The notes: generated by a model not told the origin, from the letters alone. DNA of 64,000 bases from Occallatibacter savannae (GCF_003131205.1 NZ_QFFY01000005.1:1-64000); one strand, 5' to 3'; shown: positions 8,408-19,878, numbered from the stretch's first letter. Made by a program: numbers and translations.

Positions 8408-10348
8408 ATGCTTTTGCGCGGTCTGTTGTTCCTTGTTGCGGTTCCTACTTTTCTTTGTGCGCAAACACAGCCAATCTCTCCTGAGTATCGCGAGGCACAG
8501 TCGCGGCTAGCGCGCGGATGGAACACATGGGATGTGCACAGCGTGGCGACCCAGGTGCTGCTGCCGGAGGGGCTGGCGATTCATGTGGGGATGAAGCATA
8601 ACTCTTCACTGAATGGGGATGCATGGCTGGGGGATGCACTGATCGGGAGGCTGGATAAGGGTGCAGAGAAGGTGACGCCGGGGCCGCACGCGTGGGATGG
8701 ATCGTATACAAGGGCTGACTACGAGTGGAAGGGGCACAAGTGGCGGGTAGAGAGCGCGCATGATGGCGATGATCTGGTGATGCTGGTGACTCTGCTAGGA
8801 AACAAGAACGGGTTGCTGCCCACGGTGGTGTTTAGCGTTGCGTCGATCTGGAACCGGCACGCGGGTTCAGCCGGATTCGGCGGCCATGGAATTGTAGTGA
8901 CGACCGGTGATGATGCTGCGATCGAATTCCATTGCACCTGCGACAATGCGAGCCCATTCAGGCCAATTGCTGTTCCGGTCCCATCTCCGTACTTCGCCGC
9001 AGATCTGGCGCGCTCGGTCGGCGTGAGTACGCGTCATCTAGGAATGGACGTCGAGTCGAAAAAGCCGCTGACAATCGAGGAAATCCGAATCGTGATAGAG
9101 CGACAACGGAAGGCTTACAAGAGGTCGATTCTCGCAGCGGGCGCCAAAGGGCCGATTCTCGATGCGATTGAGACGACGCTGGGGTGGGACACGATCTATG
9201 AGCCGGAGAAGGGGCGGGTGATTTCGCCGGTGTCGCGGGTCTGGTCAGTGGGATGGGGCGGGTACGTGCTGTTTGATTGGGACACGTTCTTCGCGGCGAC
9301 GATGGCTTCGATCGGGGACAAGGACCTGGCGTATGCGAATGCGCTGGAGACGCTGCGCGAGGAGACTCCGCAGGGCTTTGTGCCGAACTATGCGCGGGCT
9401 GGGAACTGGAAGAGTACGGATCGCTCGGAGCCGCCGGTGGGGGCGATCACGGTGCTGGGGCTCTACAGGAAGTTTCATGAACGGTGGTTCATCGAGGATG
9501 CGTTCGCGCCGCTGCTGAGCTGGAACCGGTGGTGGAATGAGCACCGGCAGATGCAGGGCTTTATCGTGCTCGGAAGCGATCCGCAGAATGAGCCGGTCAA
9601 CGTGGATGATGCGTCGAATGGGACGTGGCAGGGCGCGGTGTACGAGTCGGGGCTGGATAACAGTCCGATGTATGACGGGACCTTCTACAACAAGCAGACG
9701 CATCTGCTGGAATACGCGGATGTGGGCATGACGAGCCTGTATATCGCTGACTGCAAGGCGCTGGCGGAGATTGCGAGTGCGCTGGGCAAGCAAGCGGAGG
9801 CGAAGGAGCTTCGGGAGCGTGCGGAGGAGTATCGGGCGAAGTTGCAGATGTTGTGGGATGAAAAGAGCGGCATCTTTCTCAATCTGAATTTGCACACGGG
9901 GGAGAAGAGCCCACGGCTATCGCCGACGAATTTCTATCCGCTGCTGGCGAAGGCTGCGACTCCGGACCAGGCGAAGACGATGATCGAGAAGCACCTCACG
10001 AATCCTGACGAGTTCTGGGGTGAGTACGTGATTCCGTCGATCGAGCGCGACGATGCAGCGTTCAAGGATCAGGAGTACTGGCGCGGCCGCATCTGGGGCC
10101 CGATGAATTATCTGGTCTATCTGGGACTGCTGAAGTACGACGTTGCGGCCGTGCGGAAGGAGTTTGCGGAGAGGTCTTACTCGCTCTTTGTGAAGGAGTG
10201 GCGCGAGAAGGGGCACGTGCACGAGAACTACAACGCGATCAGCGGGACCGGAGACGACGTGTCGTCGAGCGACCGGTTTTATCACTGGGGGGCGCTGCTG
10301 GGCTACGTGGAATATCTGGAGCAGAGCGAGGCTTCTCCGGGTAAATAG
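8408..10348 (+). CDS. Exported glycoside hydrolase, GH63/trehalase-like (alpha/alpha)6 barrel
   Basis: The product is 646 residues from ATG 8408, with GAGGAG ahead of it and a signal peptide MLLRGLLFLVAVPTFLCA. An N-terminal beta-sandwich-like region (about 25-230) is followed by the (alpha/alpha)6 catalytic barrel. Visible signatures are VLFDWDTFFAATMA, the general-acid segment ESGLDNSPMYD, YWRGRIWGPMNYL, and the C-terminal HENYNAISG and FYHWGALL around the base. These match the MGH1-like/GH63 group, which removes terminal alpha-glucosyl or mannosyl residues from oligosaccharides. The GH38 alpha-mannosidase gene follows about 100 bases downstream on the same strand, so both probably act together on a mannose- or glucose-containing glycan in the periplasm or outside. 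Exact substrate unknown. Confidence 0.88.
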   Translation: MLLRGLLFLVAVPTFLCAQTQPISPEYREAQSRLARGWNTWDVHSVATQVLLPEGLAIHVGMKHNSSLNGDAWLGDALIGRLDKGAEKVTPGPHAWDGSYTRADYEWKGHKWRVESAHDGDDLVMLVTLLGNKNGLLPTVVFSVASIWNRHAGSAGFGGHGIVVTTGDDAAIEFHCTCDNASPFRPIAVPVPSPYFAADLARSVGVSTRHLGMDVESKKPLTIEEIRIVIERQRKAYKRSILAAGAKGPILDAIETTLGWDTIYEPEKGRVISPVSRVWSVGWGGYVLFDWDTFFAATMASIGDKDLAYANALETLREETPQGFVPNYARAGNWKSTDRSEPPVGAITVLGLYRKFHERWFIEDAFAPLLSWNRWWNEHRQMQGFIVLGSDPQNEPVNVDDASNGTWQGAVYESGLDNSPMYDGTFYNKQTHLLEYADVGMTSLYIADCKALAEIASALGKQAEAKELRERAEEYRAKLQMLWDEKSGIFLNLNLHTGEKSPRLSPTNFYPLLAKAATPDQAKTMIEKHLTNPDEFWGEYVIPSIERDDAAFKDQEYWRGRIWGPMNYLVYLGLLKYDVAAVRKEFAERSYSLFVKEWREKGHVHENYNAISGTGDDVSSSDRFYHWGALLGYVEYLEQSEASPGK

Positions 10349-10444
10349 GGCTTGCGGGCAGTGGAGTGGAATCGTTACCATTTCTGCGGTCGGATACCGT
10401 AAGATTCTTCGGGGAGCGATTCGCCATGAAACGGACACGCCTTT

Positions 10445-13400
10445 TTGTTTTCCTCTGCTTGCGTTGCACTGCTTGGAGCCGCACTTCTGCCGAACCGTCA
10501 AGTTTCCGCGCAAACAGAGGTGGAAGCGAAGAAAGTGGCGGCGGAGATCGACCGCGTTGCCCACAACCTTCCGCCTGAGTCGCGAAGCGTGATTACGCGT
10601 CTGACGCTGATGCGCGAACTTCCCGACGGAACGTGGAAGACGCACTCCGGCGATGTGGCGCATGGCGAGGCAACGGACGTCGACGAATCAAGCTGGCAGG
10701 ATCAAAAGGTCCCGGGCGAGGCTCCCAACGATGCGGTGTGGTTTCGGCAGACGTACACGGTTCCCGAGACGCTCCAGGGCTACGATCTGACCGGGGCGCG
10801 GATCTGGTTTGAGTTTCATGCTTACGCGAACGGACCGATGCCGGAGATTCTTTACTTCAATGGCCGGCGCGTTGCCCTCGGAGATGACCTCGAGCCCGTC
10901 GTGCTTTTCGACAGCGCTAAACCCGGCGAAAAGGTCACGGTAGCGGTGAAGCTTCTGCACACGGTGGATAAGAAGAACATTGGCGGCGCAACGCTGAAGA
11001 TCGACTTCCCGGAGAACCGGCCGAATCCCGAGGATCTTCGCGAAGAATTCCTGGCTGCTGCCGTCATGGTTCCATCGCTCGCTCCGGCGGGTGATACGCA
11101 GCAGATGTCAACTCTGAATGGCGCAATCTCGACAGTGGATCAGAAGGCGCTGGATGCGCATGATCAGGCGAAGTTTGACGCGAGCCTCAAGGCTGCACAT
11201 CAGAAGCTGGAAGCGCTGCTTCCGCTGATGCAGACGATGACGTGGCACCTTACCGGCAACTCACACATCGATGCAGCGTGGCTGTGGCCATGGACCGAGA
11301 CTGTCGATGTGGTGAAGCGGACGTTCGGAACGGCGCTGCAGTTGATGTACGAATATCCGCAGTACACCTATACGCAGAGCGCGGCCGCCTACAACGAGTG
11401 GATGCAAGAGAAGTATCCCGACATGAACGACGAGATCAAGAAGCGCATCAAGGAAGGGCGCTGGGAAGTCGTCGGGGGTATGTGGGTTGAACCGGATCTG
11501 AATATGCCGGATGGGGAGTCTCTGGTGCGGCAGTTGCTGGTGGGCAAGCGCTGGTACCAGAAGAACTACGGCGTTGATGTTCGGATCGGCTGGAATCCGG
11601 ATTCATTTGGATATACTTGGCAGCTTCCGCAGATCTACAAAAAGAGCGGTGTCGATTACTTCGTCACGCAGAAGATGACATGGAACGATACGAATCAGCT
11701 TCCGTTTAAGCTCTTCTGGTGGGAGTCGCCCGATGGCTCGAAGGTGCTGACGTACTTCCCGCACGATTATGCGAACGGCAACCTCAGCCCGCTGCGTCTT
11801 GCGCATGACACGGTGCAAGCCCGCGAACGTGCGACTGGCCTGAGCGACCTGATGGACCTCTACGGCATCGGCGATCACGGCGGCGGTCCTACACGCGCGA
11901 TTCTTGATGAAGGTTTCCACTGGGCTACCCCGTCCACTCCGGCAAAGGTGATGCCGAAGATCGAATTCGGTCTCGCGCAGCCCTATTTCTCGAAAGTGGA
12001 GAAGGAGGTCGCGCCCGAGAGTAAGGAGTGGGACTACCAGTCAATCGCAAAGGGCTATACGCCTCCGGCAGCTGTGGAGGGTAAGGTCGCAATTCCGACA
12101 TGGAAGAGCGAACTGTATTTTGAGTACCACCGCGGTGTGATGACTACCCAGGCAACGCATAAGAAGAACATGCGCGACTCCGAGGTGCAGGTTCTGGATG
12201 CGGAGAAGTGGGCTTCGCTGGCTTGGCTAGATGGGCGGCAATATCCGGGAGACGAGCTGACCGAGGATTGGAAGAAGGTGCTCTTCAACCAATTCCACGA
12301 TCTTGCGGCAGGGTCGGGGATCGGCATCATCTACAAGGACGCGCAGAAGGACTACGACGTCGTGAAGTTCTCGACCAACGAGATCTCGCGGCATGCACTG
12401 GCGACCGTCAGCGAGCGTGTGAACACGGCAGGGCAGGGAACACCGGTGGTGGTCTTTAATCCACTCGGGTGGCAGCGCTCAGGAGAAGTCACGGTTCATC
12501 TGCAGGCCAAAGCCGGTGTGACGGCAAGCGGTGCGCAGGTGGTCGAGGTGAAGCCTGAGCAGAACACTGGCTTTGCAGATGTGAAGCTGCACGTGCTGAA
12601 TGTGCCCGCGATGGGCTACAAGGTGGTGTGGCTCGGGAGCGGCAAGGGCACCGCTGAGCCGGCCGAGAAGGCCGTCATCGCAAAGGACTCGGGCGACACG
12701 ATCACGCTGGAGAACGCGAAGCTGCGCGTTGCAGTGAGCAAGCAGACCGGATGCATCACGAGCCTGTTCGACAAGAAGACCAACTTTGAAACCCTGGCTT
12801 CGGGTGCCTGCGGCAATCAGCTGCAGTTCTTCAAGGACACGCCGAAGGATTACGATGCGTGGAATATCGATCCGGGCACGCTGGATGCAAAACCAGAGAC
12901 GATTGAGAAGGCGGATTCGGTCGCGTTGCTGAAAACGGCAGAGCCCAGCATCAAGATCACGAGCCACTACGGCAAGTCGAAGTTCGAGCAGACGATTGGC
13001 TTGTCGGCGGAAGGCGATGAGGTCAATGTTCGCAACCGGTTTGACTGGCAGGAATCGCACATTCTGCTGAAGGCTGCGTTCCCTGTGGCTGCGTCGGGGC
13101 CGTTTGCGACCTACGAGATTCCTTATGGCTCGATCGACCGGCCGACCACGCGTAATAACTCCTGGGAGAAGGCGCAGTTTGAGGTTCCCGCCATGCGATG
13201 GGCCGATCTTGGGGACGGCAAGCATGGCCTCTCCGTCATCAACAACACAAAGTATGGATACGATGCGGTGGGCAACATGCTGCGGCTTACGCTGCTGCGG
13301 TCGCCCAAGTGGCCTGATCCCGACGCTGACATGGGACAGCAGAACTTCGATTACGCAATTTATCCGCACGCCGGAACTTGGAAAGACGCCATGACAGTAC

Positions 13401-13771
13401 GGCATGGATATGAGTACAACTACCCGCTTTCGGGTGAGGTAACGACGGCTCATGCCGGATCTCTGCCGGCGACGCACTCGTTTGTTTCCGTCACGCCTGA
13501 GAACGTGGTGCTGACGGCGGTGAAGAAGGCCGAAGACGCAAATGGGTTGATTTTCCGGGTCTACGAGTGGGCGGGGAAGGAATCGACGGTGGAGTTCCAT
13601 GTTCCGCCGGGTGCTGCAAGCGCTACGGTCACCAACATGCAGGAGAAGCCGGGGGGCAACGCTCTCACGGTTTCAGGCGATGTGGTGAAGGCGCCCATAC
13701 ACCCGTACGAGATCCTGACGGTTCGTGTCGATTACAACAAGAACGAACAGGCATCTGGAAACGGTCAGTAG
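10445..13771 (+). CDS. Exported alpha-mannosidase, glycoside hydrolase family 38
   Basis: The 1108-residue frame contains a GH38 catalytic domain: zinc motif TGNSHIDAAWLWPW (about residues 268-281), nucleophile region GWNPDSFGYTWQLPQ, and C-terminal beta-sandwich domains. It should hydrolyse alpha-mannosides. An extra N-terminal galactose-binding-like beta domain precedes it. The open frame starts at TTG 10445. However, a well-placed ATG at 10426 with GGGGAG ahead encodes MKRTRLFVF in another frame. Skipping one base near 10450 joins this to SACVALLGAALLPNRQVSA, a perfect signal peptide. So either a one-base frameshift (real or sequencing error) splits the signal peptide, or translation starts at TTG. 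A strong terminator follows the stop. Confidence 0.93.
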   Translation: MFSSACVALLGAALLPNRQVSAQTEVEAKKVAAEIDRVAHNLPPESRSVITRLTLMRELPDGTWKTHSGDVAHGEATDVDESSWQDQKVPGEAPNDAVWFRQTYTVPETLQGYDLTGARIWFEFHAYANGPMPEILYFNGRRVALGDDLEPVVLFDSAKPGEKVTVAVKLLHTVDKKNIGGATLKIDFPENRPNPEDLREEFLAAAVMVPSLAPAGDTQQMSTLNGAISTVDQKALDAHDQAKFDASLKAAHQKLEALLPLMQTMTWHLTGNSHIDAAWLWPWTETVDVVKRTFGTALQLMYEYPQYTYTQSAAAYNEWMQEKYPDMNDEIKKRIKEGRWEVVGGMWVEPDLNMPDGESLVRQLLVGKRWYQKNYGVDVRIGWNPDSFGYTWQLPQIYKKSGVDYFVTQKMTWNDTNQLPFKLFWWESPDGSKVLTYFPHDYANGNLSPLRLAHDTVQARERATGLSDLMDLYGIGDHGGGPTRAILDEGFHWATPSTPAKVMPKIEFGLAQPYFSKVEKEVAPESKEWDYQSIAKGYTPPAAVEGKVAIPTWKSELYFEYHRGVMTTQATHKKNMRDSEVQVLDAEKWASLAWLDGRQYPGDELTEDWKKVLFNQFHDLAAGSGIGIIYKDAQKDYDVVKFSTNEISRHALATVSERVNTAGQGTPVVVFNPLGWQRSGEVTVHLQAKAGVTASGAQVVEVKPEQNTGFADVKLHVLNVPAMGYKVVWLGSGKGTAEPAEKAVIAKDSGDTITLENAKLRVAVSKQTGCITSLFDKKTNFETLASGACGNQLQFFKDTPKDYDAWNIDPGTLDAKPETIEKADSVALLKTAEPSIKITSHYGKSKFEQTIGLSAEGDEVNVRNRFDWQESHILLKAAFPVAASGPFATYEIPYGSIDRPTTRNNSWEKAQFEVPAMRWADLGDGKHGLSVINNTKYGYDAVGNMLRLTLLRSPKWPDPDADMGQQNFDYAIYPHAGTWKDAMTVRHGYEYNYPLSGEVTTAHAGSLPATHSFVSVTPENVVLTAVKKAEDANGLIFRVYEWAGKESTVEFHVPPGAASATVTNMQEKPGGNALTVSGDVVKAPIHPYEILTVRVDYNKNEQASGNGQ

Positions 13772-13793
13772 AAGACCGAAGTATTCTCCCTTG

Positions 13794-13823
13794 CGGCGCG
13801 GCTTCGGTCGCGCCGTTTTGTTT
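13794..13823 (+). terminator. Rho-independent terminator after the alpha-mannosidase gene
   Basis: Seven-base G+C arms CGGCGCG (13794-13800) and CGCGCCG (13809-13815) enclose an 8-base loop with TTCGG. They are followed directly by TTTTGTTT. It lies 22 bases past the GH38 stop on the plus strand. Confidence 0.9.
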
Positions 13824-13858
13824 GCGCGGAATGCTTCGTGGGGCTCCGGAGGAGTCCG

Positions 13859-14023
13859 TTAGCTCTTCTTTGAGGTAACGGCGGAGAATGCAGATACAAG
13901 TTGGTGCACATTCTTGCCGCCGCAGTTGGGGCACTTGATCTCGGCTTTCTCGACGTCGGAGATGTGGTGTTGCTGGGTAAATTCCTTGTTGCAGTCGGCG
14001 CAATGATAAGCGTATTGAGACAT
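13859..14023 (-). CDS. FmdB-like zinc ribbon protein
   Basis: A short gene of 54 residues, start ATG 14023, stop TAA 13859-13861. The product begins MSQYAYHCADCNKEFTQQHH and carries two CxxC knuckles, CADC (residues 8-11) and CPNC (31-34). It ends in a short Ser/Lys tail. This is the compact FmdB-type regulatory zinc ribbon, a family first named for a putative regulator of formamidase, whose true role is mostly unknown. Length and knuckle spacing (about 20 residues) are as expected. It stands alone, converging on the alpha-mannosidase gene. Confidence 0.88.
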   Translation of the reverse strand: MSQYAYHCADCNKEFTQQHHISDVEKAEIKCPNCGGKNVHQLVSAFSAVTSKKS

Positions 14024-14301
14024 GGCGGTTCTCCGAGGCCAACATCATAGCGCCGTCCGTCCAGAGCGGCTGTGCATTTTGGGGAAGAAGGGTGGAAAGT
14101 TGGCAGTTGCCCCAGGCGAGTGATCGCCCTCTTGGAGGGGCCGGAGACCCGACAGATCAAACGCTGCAACGGCGGTCAAGACGGCATTTTACCGCCATTC
14201 GCAAGCGGGCACAGGCGCGATGTTCCGTTTGATCCATTGCAGGCGATTGAACTAGACTGCGGTCGACCCCCCACCTCACAGAAATTGGAAGGAAAACGCG
14301 G

Positions 14302-15018
14302 ATGAAAGCCGACCGCCTTCTCTATACCTCTGCTGGCGCCATCTTCCTGGTCCTGACGGTCGTAGGTTTTCAGCACTACATCTTCGGAGGCAAACACTTC
14401 GACGGCTCTCCCATCGACCCCACGATGCTCGTCATCGTGGTAGCGCATAGCACGGCCATCTTTGCCTGGTTCTTGTTGTTCTTTCTGCAGTCGCTCTTGA
14501 TTGCGACGAAAAATCGTCGCATCCATCAGAAACTCGGCTGGAGCGTGCTCGTTATCGCTACAGCAATCGCAGTGACGGGACCGATTGTCGCCACTCACTC
14601 GGTACGTCTCGTGCCACAGCAGGTTGTCTTCGACTGGCCTGGGCCGCGTTTCCTGCTGGTCATGTATGCGGAGATCGCACTCTATGTCGCATTCGTGTTC
14701 ATCGGGGTGCTGAACCGCAAGAGACCACGGGTTCACCGTCCGATGATGCTCATGGCTAGCCTGAGTCTTATCAGTGGTGCCACCGGACGGATACCCCTGG
14801 TGAGTTCGATTTTCGGAGAGCACCACTGGATGGGAATCTTCGGGCCAGTCGTCGGTATTGGGGCCGTTCTGCTGCTGCTGCATTGGGCGCTTACCCGCAA
14901 ACTTGAACGCGAATTTGCCTTGAGCTTCGCCGCGCTGCTCTTCGCGACGGTCGTTGCTTCAACGCTGGCGGATACCGCCGTTTGGTCAAATCTGGCAGGA
15001 GTGATACTGAGGCCATAG
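14302..15018 (+). CDS. Multi-pass membrane protein, unknown function
   Basis: The 238-residue product has about six hydrophobic helices: near residues 8-26, 42-66, 75-95, 115-135, 150-168 and 185-225. A RRIHQKLGWSVLV segment and a histidine in LVIVVAHSTAIFAW could contact a cofactor or metal. The layout resembles small DUF2306-like or cytochrome-b561-like membrane proteins, but there is no clear haem-ligand set. It is preceded by GGAAGGAAAA at good spacing. It converges on the Tes-like radical SAM gene through a shared palindromic terminator. Function unknown; neighbourhood suggests nothing firm. Confidence 0.75.
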   Translation: MKADRLLYTSAGAIFLVLTVVGFQHYIFGGKHFDGSPIDPTMLVIVVAHSTAIFAWFLLFFLQSLLIATKNRRIHQKLGWSVLVIATAIAVTGPIVATHSVRLVPQQVVFDWPGPRFLLVMYAEIALYVAFVFIGVLNRKRPRVHRPMMLMASLSLISGATGRIPLVSSIFGEHHWMGIFGPVVGIGAVLLLLHWALTRKLEREFALSFAALLFATVVASTLADTAVWSNLAGVILRP

Positions 15019-15088
15019 CCCAGCAAGACTCGACTCTCATCCTCAGCGATCTTGCGAGAACCGATTCCGTCCCAAGTCGACCCAAACG

Positions 15089-15122
15089 CAACAAGGCCGT
15101 CCCGAGCGGGACGGCCTTGTTG
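15089..15122. terminator. Bidirectional palindromic terminator
   Basis: Arms of 16 bases at 15089-15104 and 15107-15122 pair perfectly around a 2-base centre, giving a very strong hairpin (GGCCGTCCCG core, ends CAACAA/TTGTTG). It lies between two convergent genes: the membrane protein ending at 15018 and the radical SAM gene ending at 15175. Either transcript would fold it. Confidence 0.85.
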
Positions 15123-15174
15123 ATGAAGAGAACCAAGGAGTGGAGAGTTGGAACCCCACTCTCCCAGGAACTAA

Positions 15175-17313
<2,139 letters not shown>

Positions 17314-17546
17314 GTGGTGCGATCTCCTTAAGAAAGAATGCGCTGCGTCGCCGCGGAGCCTCAGACAATATCTTGCCAGGGCAAAGAAACTCATTCCAAG
17401 AGTAACCACGTACCCCAGTCAATCCAACCGGGGTGCAGCGAACGGGGAAAAAGGGGTGTGAATGGGGATTCGCGGCGGGTGAACGGAGGCATTCAGGACT
17501 GAGACAAAGCACTGATCTTACAGGAGTTTACGAATTTGAGTCCGGG

Positions 17547-18527
17547 TTAGAAGATGCTGGGCGAACCTGGGCTGGAAATCTGGTTGATGATCTGCTGCAC
17601 GAAGACGATCTGGACGTGGACGCGGCGGGCGACGTCGGGGAGGAATTCGGTGACGAAGTTGTCGGTCGGGGCCAGGGCCCAGCCCGTGACGACGCGTGCG
17701 GCGGTGGAGGGCAGGTTGCTGTGGATGCCAGGGACGTAGAGGTCGGCGATTTCCGCGTCGATGGGAGAGGCGATCAGGGTGGAGTAGTTCGGCATGCCCT
17801 TGCCGGAGTCGCTCCGGGTCCACCCCACCTGCATGATGGAGTTCAAGATCCTTCGGGGAATGGGCGCATGCGGCATACGGTGGTAGTGGGGATCCTGGTG
17901 AAAGATCGATGGGATGAGGAATGTGCCAAAGAACTCGCTGGTCATGTCTTCGGTGTAGCTGACGCCGGTGTAGCGCCAGAAGCCCGGAATTCCGGGTCCA
18001 TAGGCTGAGTGCGAGTCGGAGCCGATGGCGATTGCAGCGTTTCCGGCAATCGTGATTGCGTTGAAGGGATCGAGCACGTTGCGTGCAGCCAGCCTTGCCT
18101 TCTCTTTGGGCGTCAGAGGCTTGATCTCGGGGCCGTTAATAAAGCGCTGGTAGAAGTTGATGAGCGGGGGCGGCAGGCATGCGGGAAGATTCTGAACATC
18201 GTTTTGATTTGACGGAGTTGGACCTCCTGGTTCCGGGAGCCCAGGGAGGGTCGCGATGTAGAACGCCCCGAATTTCGTGAGCGTTCTTCCAGCGGATTCG
18301 CTCTTCGGAATCACGCGGCAAGGACCCTGCTTTTGATTCTTGATGATGGGCAGGGGAGCGGCAGGGATCGGCGCCGCAGGGTTGATCGGCTCACGGGCAG
18401 CCGGCGCTTGCGGGTAAGCAGTAGCGACAAGAAAGAACGAGGAAATTAACCGGAGGAGAGCCGAGGTGAGAAGTCGGACCGAGATTCTGGTGGCGTTCTG
18501 CGGCTGGCAGCTTGCGGCCTCGTGCAA
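17547..18527 (-). CDS. Exported protein of unknown function
   Basis: The frame opens at 18620, but the best start is TTG 18527, preceded by GCGAGGAA, giving 326 residues. A signal-peptide-like hydrophobic stretch (RLLTSALLRLISSFFLVATA) follows, then a Pro/Ala-rich linker. The mature domain includes LAARNVLDPFNAITIAGNAA and GFWRYTGVSYTEDMTSEFFG, with the motif HQDPHYHRMP rich in His and Asp. I recall this as a lineage-type conserved exported protein of Acidobacteriota, but I assign no function. It is upstream of the radical SAM gene on the opposite side of a 233-base gap and is transcribed in the same direction. Confidence 0.7.
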   Translation of the reverse strand: MHEAASCQPQNATRISVRLLTSALLRLISSFFLVATAYPQAPAAREPINPAAPIPAAPLPIIKNQKQGPCRVIPKSESAGRTLTKFGAFYIATLPGLPEPGGPTPSNQNDVQNLPACLPPPLINFYQRFINGPEIKPLTPKEKARLAARNVLDPFNAITIAGNAAIAIGSDSHSAYGPGIPGFWRYTGVSYTEDMTSEFFGTFLIPSIFHQDPHYHRMPHAPIPRRILNSIMQVGWTRSDSGKGMPNYSTLIASPIDAEIADLYVPGIHSNLPSTAARVVTGWALAPTDNFVTEFLPDVARRVHVQIVFVQQIINQISSPGSPSIF

Positions 18528-18786
18528 AGAAGGGTTCCTCGCTGAGATGGAACTTTTCCTGTACCGCGTCGTACATGGGTGAAGGAGCCAGGGCCGCCTG
18601 TTGCACCTCAACGCAGACACTCACTTACTGGGACGCAAGATATTCAGAAAAGGGTACTTCGAGCAGAGAGAATCGGTGACGAAATGGGTCGAGTGAGCTC
18701 ATGTTGTCCCTGGAGGCTCGGTGCAGCAGTTGAGGCATTGACGGTCGATGGCGCGCAGTCGAGACTAGAAAGCGAGGCTTACGGTC

Positions 18787-19014
18787 ATGAGCTCTTATCC
18801 TCCTCCACCACCTTCCGGCCATACTGTCGGAAGTCGCATCGACGAAGCAATCGAGCTGATTGAGATGGAACTGCGGCACGCAATCGCGTATGTCAACGAT
18901 GCTGTAGTGCCGCAGGTGCGCGGTGAATCGATATCAGCAATGCGCAAACTTTCAGAGAAGCTGAAAAATCTGGCAGACAAGATGGACCAGCAGCAAAGAG
19001 GCCCGCGCGGCTGA
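18787..19014 (+). CDS. Small conserved helical protein upstream of rlpA, unknown function
   Basis: The 75-residue product starts with a Pro-rich stretch (YPPPPPSGH), followed by two amphipathic helices (IDEAIELIEMELRHAIAYVN and AMRKLSEKLKNLADKM) and a short Gln/Arg tail. No signal peptide or membrane segment. Its TGA stop overlaps the ATG of the RlpA-like gene (TGATG), so the two are translationally coupled and probably work in the same envelope process. The helices could form a coiled coil. No homologue recognised. Confidence 0.7.
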   Translation: MSSYPPPPPSGHTVGSRIDEAIELIEMELRHAIAYVNDAVVPQVRGESISAMRKLSEKLKNLADKMDQQQRGPRG

Positions 19015-19817
19015 TGCGACTGCTCATTCCCCCGAGCACGTCGCGATTTCGATTTCTGACTGGGCTGCTGGTGGTGGCGATTTTCGCTGCAGGATGCGGT
19101 CACAAGAAGACGCGCGCGACTCCCCGCGCTACTGCACCCCCTGTCTACGTGCCGCCACCTTCCACGCCAACGAGAAGACCCGTTCCGGAGCCACCTGCGC
19201 GCGGTTCGATTCCTGTGACTCGCGTGCCTGAAGGCGGCATCAGCGCTGAAGACAAGGAGTTCATCCTTTCGCACCGGCCGATCTACAGCGAAGAAGGCAA
19301 GGCTACCTGGTATACGGCAGCACGGGGCCGGAAAGCCGCCAACGGGCAGCTCTTCAGCGACGAGGCGCTGACGGCTGCGCACCGAACGCTGCCGATGGGA
19401 TCGCTGATCGTGGTTACAAATCTGAAAACGCGACAGGCTTCAGCGATGCGTATCAGCGATCGCGGACCATTTGTGACCACGGCAATCCTGGACCTGACAA
19501 AAGCTTCTGCGCAATCAATCGGGATCTGGCCCGGATCGGCCCAGGTGCGGATCGACGTCTACGAGACACCGAAGCCCATGGATATTGGAGGCCGCTGGTG
19601 CGTGCAGATTGGCCCGTTCACCAGCGAGCACAAGGCGATTCGCTTTAAGGAGAAACTCATTGACGAGTATGCCGGTTCGAAGGTGATCGAGTTTCCCGGC
19701 GAGCGCAGCTACTGGGTCCGGATCAGGCCCGCGGGTGACGATCGGGAGCAGGCTGAGGAGATGGCGCGAAGACTTCGCCCCGAGGAGGGCGTCGCTTATC
19801 TGACTCGACTGGATTGA
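19014..19817 (+). CDS. RlpA-like septal ring lipoprotein (DPBB plus SPOR domains)
   Basis: The 267-residue product opens with a lipoprotein signal peptide ending in lipobox AAGC (about residues 24-27), so it should be lipid-anchored. A Pro/Thr-rich linker follows, then a double-psi beta-barrel (GKATWYTAARGRKAANGQLF through ISDRGPFVTTAILDLTKAS, about 90-180) as in lytic transglycosylase RlpA. A C-terminal SPOR domain (WCVQIGPFTSEHKAIRFKEK) binds denuded peptidoglycan at division sites. Catalytic-type residues His/Asp of the barrel (AHRTLPMGS, DRGPF) are kept, so cleavage of denuded glycan is plausible. Its ATG overlaps the stop of the upstream 75-residue gene. Confidence 0.92.
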   Translation: MRLLIPPSTSRFRFLTGLLVVAIFAAGCGHKKTRATPRATAPPVYVPPPSTPTRRPVPEPPARGSIPVTRVPEGGISAEDKEFILSHRPIYSEEGKATWYTAARGRKAANGQLFSDEALTAAHRTLPMGSLIVVTNLKTRQASAMRISDRGPFVTTAILDLTKASAQSIGIWPGSAQVRIDVYETPKPMDIGGRWCVQIGPFTSEHKAIRFKEKLIDEYAGSKVIEFPGERSYWVRIRPAGDDREQAEEMARRLRPEEGVAYLTRLD

Positions 19818-19823
19818 GTTCGA

Positions 19824-19859
19824 CATAAAAATACGAAGCCGCTCCCTATGAGCGGCTTC
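19824..19859 (-). terminator. Hairpin terminator between rlpA-like gene and the 78-residue gene
   Basis: Perfect 10-base arms GAAGCCGCTC (19835-19844) and GAGCGGCTTC (19850-19859) with a 5-base loop. On the minus strand it is followed by GTATTTTTATG, a good U-tract for the gene ending at 19879. It may also stop the plus-strand rlpA-like transcript, though without a U-run on that side. Confidence 0.8.
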
Positions 19860-19878
19860 TCAGGGAGAGCTTCGCGAA

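Noticed and set aside
9917..10663. 248-residue minus-strand frame between the GH63-like and GH38 genes
   Set aside because: Overlaps both coding regions and is Arg/His-rich, typical of antisense of GC-rich genes.
12479..13600. Long antisense frame (373 residues) within the alpha-mannosidase gene
   Set aside because: It mirrors the coding frame of a clearly conserved GH38 enzyme, has no family motif and no ribosome site.
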